From Trileptium ribeirensis (Eukaryota; Nematoda; Enoplea; Enoplida; Thoracostomopsidae): a stretch of DNA of 64,000 nt. Where the stretch lies: contig JASANE010016076.1 in the NCBI GenBank assembly GCA_030248225.1, positions 62,001 to 126,000 on the forward strand, read 5' to 3'. The position numbers and the translations under genes are program-made. The notes under the pieces were generated by a model. That model did no database searches. It saw only the letters and a list, made by a program, of their open reading frames with translations, and was not told the DNA's origin. Every line of letters starts with the position of its first letter. The stretch's first letter is position 1. This document shows positions 52,901 through 61,900 of this stretch, piece after piece.

Positions 52901-55900
52901 GATAATCATAGGTGTGATCTGACCACAGTTGGGCTCATTTCGTTCATAAAGCTTAGCTCTATAAAGCTACGCGCGTTTTTGCCGAGGTCCCCTAGGAGGG
53001 TTGGGTCAAAATGGGGTTTCAAATGGGCCCCTCGGATGCCCGAAAACACCAAGTTGGTCAAGTCTCCTCAGCCACAGGACCAACTCATTTTGGGCTCATT
53101 TCGTTCAGCAAGCAAAACTCTATATAACTATGTACGGTAAATTGCTATTGATCTCACCCATCGTGCAGGGCTGCATCAAGATACGTTTTAAATGGGTCCT
53201 TAGGATCCTGAAGACACTAAATTAGGCATATCTCCTCAAAGACAAGAGCGATTCGGCTGGGGATGGACTCATTTTGTTCAGAAAGCAAAGATCTATGTAA
53301 ATGTGTGCTGTGTATTGCTATTGATCTCAGTTGTCAGGCAGGGTTACATCAAGTTGGATTTTTAAATGGGCTTTAGTATCCCGAAGACACAAAATTGGAC
53401 ATATATATTAAATTGGTCCCAGCAAAACACCTTATGGCTCATATCTCGATAAACACATGTGTGATCTGGCGGCGGTTGCGCCCATTTTGTTCAAAAAGGA
53501 AATTTATACATAGCTATGTGCTGTGCTTTACTGTTTAGTTCACCTACACAGTACTGTTGGAGGCATATAATATAAACGCCGATGGATACTCTATCACTTA
53601 GCGAAGAGTATAATTGGATTGAATAGAGTGTGAAAGGTATTTTAAGACATAAAAAATATACAATTCGCGTATCTATAACTTTTACACTCAGAATTTCACT
53701 GTCGTGGCGATGAGAAAGTCTCTAGCTTTAAATCTATTTACTCGTGAGGGAGCAACTGAGTATTGTTCAATCAAGATTATAATAGTATTGGCATTGCTTT
53801 ACGGTGAATATTATATATTTTGGAAAATTTGAGCAGAAATAAAAGCCAATCGCTCACGAAGAAATTACGAATATCAATAAATCGAGCAGCTAATTTTTCG
53901 CGAAATGTTCGGACAATTCACTATTTTTGCGAACTGTTTGCGAAAGATTGTTACTTCTATTTCTATCCGTAATTGTATATTACACACATTGTAATATTCT
54001 GTTTATTCTAAGCGTAAACTTTAGTGACGGCGCAATATAATCTTATATTTTTTTATTTCTAGGATGATACAGAAACTTGCGAAAAACTATTTGAGATGGC
54101 GAAATTCGCGGACATTCCCGTACTGTTTGACTTGGCCGAAATCATTTTATTGGGATTTAGCAATGTAATCTATTATCGTTATAAAACTAGTTTAAATGAC
54201 GTTTGAAGCAGGGAAAATATTGCTTCTGTTTAACACAAAAATAATATCATCACTTTGCAGCTTCCATGGTATGTAGTATACTGAACTCATTTGTTCTCTT
54301 CAGGGAGGCAAAGGCCAGAAGACATTAAAAAATTTTCGAGCACGTACGTCGTTGTGAAGTCTATTACTGTGGTGGTGCCACTGAATCCCACAGGGCAAGG
54401 CTCTTCAGTAAGAGCCACAACTAAGAACGGAAAGAGAGGTCGATGGAATCACCGCAATTTTATTGTGGAGCAAGATTGTGTAAAATAACTTTTATAATAA
54501 GGACTTAATTTCTTGGATTTGCTGGTTCTAGCCTTGCGACACGCAAGTGTTATATCAATCTAGGCCGGGCTGCTAAGTCAACGCTAGAAGGTGACAGTAG
54601 TGCGAGTGTGTCAGTAATTGTGCTATAAAAGCTATATGAGCTGGGCTTAGCGACTAATACAATAAGAACGCGTGCCACATCGACATTTAGCTCCCCTTGT
54701 TATGCCATTGGCCGCATACGCGAACACGTCATTTTAGGTGACGATCCTATAGCCGACATAATAAAAATCACCCACGCCACATGAAATCTAAATAAATAAT
54801 TGTATGAGTATATATAAAATGTCTGGTGTTACTCGGCCGAAAAAATATGGATTATTTCGTGTGTTCAATGAATAATTTCATTACAATAAGAACTTGCAAA
54901 GTGACAAGGAATTTTTCACAGCAGATTGCTTCTCGACAATTTCATTGCGTGGTAATGATATAAACAAAGCTACAACACTTTGGCGGCCTCTGAATCTGCA
55001 CATCTATTTTGTGCGAGCCCTAGTATGGATAAGCTCACTGGTGGATTGCTGTTTTCCTATGGGTCACCGTGAGGTCTGAAAATTAAAGATTCCAGAACCC
55101 ATTGAATCACGGTGAGTGAATTTACGGTGGCCAGTGTAAACTATGCCAAATCTATGCTTACAAAATGTAACTAATTATTTCCGTAAGCTAAGCTTACGTA
55201 AATACGGATCTGGATAAAAAACTCCTTTGTGGCAGAATTTGCTAATAAGTAACTTAGCTTTAGGTGTACCGCTTGCCGCACATTTCATTAAGCCTACATG
55301 TTTTTAAAGCGCTAATAAACCATATCCAAACACCAACCGTTTCGCAGTTTTTTCTAGAATTTGAACACTAAAAATTGTTCATATCTATGATAACGAGATT
55401 TGTATCCAAAGAGACAATTAAGTATATACGAAAAATACTGTAAAAGATCCGGTTCATCAACCCTAAACTCTCTATCTGCACCTTTTTTCAACGCTTCAAG
55501 ATTTCACCCTGGACGCAAAAAATTTCTGCTGGAAAATCTTTGTCCGAAATATACTATGCTGGGTTCTCCAAATTGGAGAGGGGGCTGGCGTTTTTCGGTT
55601 CCCCCTGATTCAAAACAGGTGCCCCAGTTCATACCCCCTGGAAAAATTTTGGGCTCCTCCCGGTTCATTAATTCTTGGCAAATTTTTTTCCAATCGGTCC
55701 AAAATGCATAAAATTTCATCAAAATTTGTACTAAAATTCCGTTATGAAGCAAAAATTTCGTAAATTTTGTTTAAATTTTCTTCAAAATAGCTTTCTTCTC
55801 TCCATCAAAAGCGTTTTGGTACTGTTTCTGACACAATCTTTAACCATATTTATCTTGGCAAAATGCCCCCTGGCAAAATCGGGCGCCCCTCGGTTAATGT

Positions 55901-58900
55901 CCGCTGGCAAAATTTTCAGCGAATGGAGAACCCAGCTATGGGTGGGTTGAAACAGAATTTGATGTTCAGGTTGCATGAATTTTTTCTCCCGGTACTGGCT
56001 CTGTGGTCCGGGCTGACAAATTTTAGAGCAGGTCCGGATCTCTCACTAATTTTGTATTTTTTTGTTTCAGAAAACTTTGTCAAACGCAGTTTCTTTACCA
56101 CTTCTGTGTTTTATTTTCAACAAGCTTCCTGACACACTGCTGAACGACTCGTCAAAAATTCGTGTAAATGTCACATGGTCGGCATGGAATTATATCAGCG
56201 AAGTAGCAATTAGGTTGGTTGATTTTGGTTAATTTAATAACGTGCGTTTGCTTTTCAGATTGCGCGTTGCCGTATAGTTTGTGTTTTCACCAAAACAGTA
56301 ACGTTGAAACTACATGGGTATTAATTTATTTGTGGATGTTATAATCCCACGAAATGTCGGTTTGGCGATGTGGGACAGCATTAAAGTTAACAGAGGACAA
56401 TGAATATGTGAGCTTGCGCAACTTTGTATTTCTTTCAGTGAGCTTTAGTGGTTACGTGGCAACTGTTAGTTTAGTGTTTCAGGAACTGTCACATGGCGGG
56501 CCATATGGGAAAGCTAAAAAACGATGTTTAGGTTCTTTGCAACCAAAGTACTGTTAAGTAAATATTGATTGTATTTTTTATATAACTGTCGCTGCTAGCT
56601 TTCTTCTGCCAGCTACAATTCTAATTCTATAAAAATCCTTATACTCCAATTATACCTATGCAGGTAATGTTTTGAACATTACGATTAATCAATCAGATTA
56701 CGCATTAAACACAGTGCTTCTTGCCTTCCAGTGTAATAAAGTGCCTTGTACCGTTTCATTTTCGTAGGAGCAGCAAAACTATTTCTGTTAGAGCAGACGC
56801 AGGAAAGCTATGCTCACAGTTAATTCAAAGCCGCTGTGTAATATTGCGACACTTTTTGTATCACGTCGACTATCGACAGTCGCTCAATGCAACACGAGTC
56901 GCCGATATACTTGACGCTTTTGCTGAAATGTTGAATGCTGTTACCGGTTGTAGCGTTTTAGAGATTTTTCGCAGTTTACGTGCCGTACTAGCTTTTGAGG
57001 TATGTTTTCTTTAAATATTGACTCAAGTTGTGACCGTCACGGTGCAATGTGCACAAGATATGATTCTGGTTTCTCTATAACGCTGCGATCACGGACATTT
57101 GCTTTTATTTATGCCCGTAACTTATGATTTTACTATTGAGTGGTAGCGAAAATTGTTCGGCTATTGTATGTACAAGATGCCTTTGGTTGCATAAAGTCAC
57201 GTGCTCGAACGTCAAGCTTATTTATATACAAGCATAACCTCGTCATCTTTTATGAGAAGTGTTCCCGAGCTGAATACATTAACCTATTTTCCGCTGCTCC
57301 TCTACTATCTTTTACTAAGTTCTTGCATTACAAAACTTTTTATGTTAAAATTGTGTATTTTTAGTTGGGGATTCTCACTTCGTTTTGCGGAAGGCAGAGC
57401 TCTACCTTCAAGTACTATCGCGACGACGTAGGGGACCAAATTCGGTTTAAATAAGATAATTATTTATAGAGCTTCATAACGACGGGTTTTCTGCCTGGCG
57501 ATAATTTCTGCGCTGTTTTGCTGGGAACTAGACTTCTCTTGAGGAAACATAACACCCAGCATAGGTTGGCACATACAATCATTTTTATATTTTGGTAACT
57601 TTTGGGATGTTGCAGAGGCCCTTTTAATGTATCAGAGTTTGACCTACGGTGGTGCCAGGATGCCTTTGTTCTTTTGGAACATCCATGTTCTAGCAATTTG
57701 GTTCGTATCACAACGTCAATAATACATTATTATCAGTTCGCTAGCGTGTTTGTGTAGTTTTGTTTTGCATATTGTGTGTAGTGTACTGAATATTATCCAG
57801 GTTTATCTACTCACTAAGTATTACCGAAAGCGCCTTAATTTTACTGACTAACCGACTATGGTATACGGTGTTAAATTAATTTGCTTGAGCCACTTCAGCG
57901 TCCATGAAAAGTCCAGTAAATACCTAATTGGTATCAAATCTTCAAAAATTTTAGTGACCTGAGGATATTGTATAGTCACGCACACACAGAAATAAGTGCA
58001 AAACAAACGATTGAAATTTCAATCGATTTCGATTACCCGAAATTACAATCGGTTTCGATTTCTATTAATCGAAGTTCTAATCAATCTCGATTTCACTTGC
58101 TTTCGATTTTGGCGCAATTAGATAAATTTCAAAATTGTAAAATTTCGATTATTTTCGATTAAACGAAATTTCGATCGATTACGCTCAAACGAAATTTCGG
58201 TCAGTTGCGATTTCGATCATTTACGATTGCACTTATTTCTGGTCGCCACTGCAGGCTTTTGTTTTTTACATACCTATTAACAAGAATGTCTGTTTTGCAT
58301 CGAGCCATGTACAATATAATTTTTTGAGACCCGAAAATGTACTTTGGTTTAAGTGACAGTTGAGAAATGGTTAAATTAACCGTCGGTTGTGTGTTAGTAG
58401 CTATTAAAATTTACTTCTAAGGTATTGGCAATGGACAAGTTTTGTTCCCTGATTATTCGTTGTGGATTTTGATGAAACCGAATGCATGGAAAGAAATCAC
58501 CCGCTTGTAACTAATGACAATAGTGAGTATACAGCCAATAAAATTTGAAGATGGATTACTTTGTAGTTGTACTGGCGCACCGAAACTTTTGATATTGCTA
58601 TTTTAGGATGTTAATCAGTACGTTTTATCAAAGACCATCGAAGAGCTTGCTCAATTATCACTATATTGTTGCGCCGAAAATGCCAATTCAGAGCTGTATC
58701 AAGTGTGTTTACAGGAGCTTGTTGATACATTTATGTCGCCATCGCTCGTTCTATCCCAACGCAATGACCATTGGTGTGTCGTTTACTCAGTTAGTTTGTA
58801 AATAATATAACTATTTTTTCTATCTTGTTCAACCATTTTTGAATTATAGCCTTTTATTCGTAGCAATAATGAAATTTATCTTTCGGACTGTTTCATTGCT

Positions 58901-61900
58901 ATCTACATAGTTACAAAAATTTATATTAGTGATAAGCCTTATATTTTTGGCAATAACGTATTTTTCTCCAATGTGTAAAATTTTCATGAACATACAGCAT
59001 AGGAAAACAAACGAGTGAATGATACAATATCCAAGTACAACAAAAAGGGTTGTTTTGAAATATCAGCCGATGTTTACTTTTCAGAATTTAAGGATTTTGT
59101 GTTATTTTGCAGTTGATTACCGACATATTGGATGGTGAAGCATCCAACGCAGGTGCTTGGTTGTATATTGCGAATAAATTTTTCGATTTCGTGTGCAATT
59201 CGTGCAGAAGTTCGGGAATTAGCAGCGAGAAACTTATACTGGAACGATATTGCTCCCAGCTCTGCCGCATAGCTGTTTTTGGGCCATTAAACATGCGTTG
59301 CAATTCGTAAGTATATTTATTTTAGTATTATAATAACAGGAACATAAGGAAAGCTTTATAGTTCATATGACTTTTTTGCGAAATCAAAATCATTTCACAT
59401 AAATACATATTTTTAACCTTTTTAACTTTATGTTTCTGTAATGGTCGATTTTTGCTGAAACCTTACTAACAGTGATAAATACATGCAGCTCCTGCCTGAA
59501 ATGACGGCTATTTATTCGAAATTCGGTCCATGTCTGGCTTTTCTATTTGCTGAAAAGTTTGCCAGGGGCATGAGCCGGCGCTCCTGGTTCAGAACTAGAT
59601 GAAAATTTTGCCAGGGGCTCGCGCGATCGGTCCCTTGGCTTGAACTGGGGTGAAGTAGGGGATCGAAATCTACAAGTTTACAAACTTTATATTTTTCAGT
59701 TAAAATGTTAAAATTGTTAATGAATGGCCTCAGAAACTGTGCAAACTAATCCAACCTTTTCAACTAATTTTTTGCTGAAAAATCAGATTTTTAACTTCAG
59801 AAAGGGATATTTCTATAAACTTTTGACAATTTTTAATGGAGTTTTTAACCGAGAGGATGGGGATCCAAAAATTCTGCGTGGAAGAGCTAAAATTTTGCAA
59901 AGAGGCCTCAACCGGGTGCACCCGTTTTGCCAGGAGCCCACGCCTCCTGCCAGGATGTTGGTTTCAAAATTATACTTTTTGTTCGAAATGCGTTCAAAAG
60001 TCTTGTTGGACGCTTTGCACGTGTATCCAGAGCTGACAGTGTTCAATCGTACCAGTTAAAATGTCATTGAACGCTTAAATGAAAAAAATTCAAACAATAA
60101 AAGATTTTTAATGTAATAAAAACTTGATGTTGCTCGAAATGTGTTCGACACCGTTAATGTTTTCAAAAAAATCTCGAAGATAGTTCTTTTGAAACACGAC
60201 AGTCATTTCTGACAGGTACTGCAGCTAATTTTATGACACAGATAATATGTACGTTGGTGATACTACGCTGAATATACCACCTTGTATGTACTCACTGCAA
60301 CCTTGTTTTTCGTGCATGAAGTAAAATTAAACGCGTGTTCACGCGCTCAAACTTTTTGCTCAAATTTCAACCAGATTTGAGCTCAAATTTTGATCAAAAT
60401 TTGAAAGAATCTTTTTTTGCAAGTTTGAACGTGTGAACACTGTTCAACCTTTTCAAGAATATACCTGTAGGTAATCATGGACGAGATGTATTACCTAAAA
60501 TGTTTGAGCTCAAATTTTGATCACAGATTTTGAAATATTACAATTTTTCAATAAAAATTTTGATCAAACTTTGTTCAAATTTTGACCTCAAAGTTTGATC
60601 ATACAACTAGCTTTTTTACAGAATTTATTCCGTAACAACTTATTTACAGTATGAGGTATGGTACTCGGTCGTAAAGTAAAAAAAATATGTGATTAGGCTA
60701 ATATACAGGTTAATATTTTGGTTGCTCCCAGTTTTTACAATAATTATTCACGCTATGTTGCATATATGTAATATAATTATATATTTCGTGCCTGGATTAT
60801 TGTTACTTGTGAAGGAAAATAGTGTTAAAGCATACTGTACAGTTTCATTACATAGATTAGTATTATTTGCATTTGCCTAAACAGCTAAATGCTCAGTGTT
60901 CAACTACATACCATAGTTCTTTAGTGCACAAAATTCACGAAAATATCCTACTTTGGGATTATGCCAAAACCTTGGTACAAAGAAAAATAAGCCACATGCA
61001 GTTCATAATTTTGTAGAAAATATTATAGTCCCCTAGTCCACATGGTCTAAGCTTATTTCTATATTGTTTTTGAATAATGTCTTGTGGCATTAGATCTATA
61101 TTGCAATGTTTACGGAGCTAAGCTACGGGATTTCCAAATTAACTTTTGTGTCCTTTGCGTTCCTAAACATTGTTTAGTGTTTCATATCATTCGAGCTCAA
61201 AGTTATTTATCTGTAGTTAAAAGAATATTTTTACGTTTATATTGATTTTCCCCACTCAAATTACTATATCTATTTTATTATAAACCTTATTTTAGGCAGA
61301 AGGTTCAGTCGTATAAATTGGTCAAACATTTGAAGCTGCGCTATTCTGCCTGTCGCGCTGAAAATATGATGTAACTTTTTAAAATTTAAGTGTTCTTCAG
61401 CGTAATTAGTTACAGTATCCGCCATAAATGACTGTATCATTTCAAGCGAGTGGTTCGTTCGAGATTTCGAAACTATTTAAATCACTAATGTATTGTATTT
61501 TAGAATAAATTTACTTCGAGCGAGTCGCGAGCGATCGACAGTCATTTTTGGCGGGTACTGTAGTGCTGTAGGTAACTATGTTTAAGGTGAAATTGACCAT
61601 CTCTATTTGAAGCGAGCGGAGTTAGTTTCCTATAAATTACAGATGAGTTATTATTGAGATTTTCCTCAGACACGTAATTAAATCTAATTTTTTCTTGTGT
61701 TAAATTGAATTCTGTGTTTGTTTTCTTTTTAAAATTCCAAAAACTCTTTATCATTTTGGTACCTTGCGATCCCCGACACTTTAGTATATTTTTTGTTGAA
61801 TGTGTCGGAGCACTATGCTCTGATCTCCCACTGACACCTATATTATTTGAGCTATGCAGTTTTTACAGTTGTCAGAGATGCCGTATTTGAATAAAATACA

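Noticed and set aside
57460..57711. Minus-strand 83-codon frame as a transposase fragment
   Set aside because: No recognisable catalytic or DNA-binding motif could be seen; it is probably chance.
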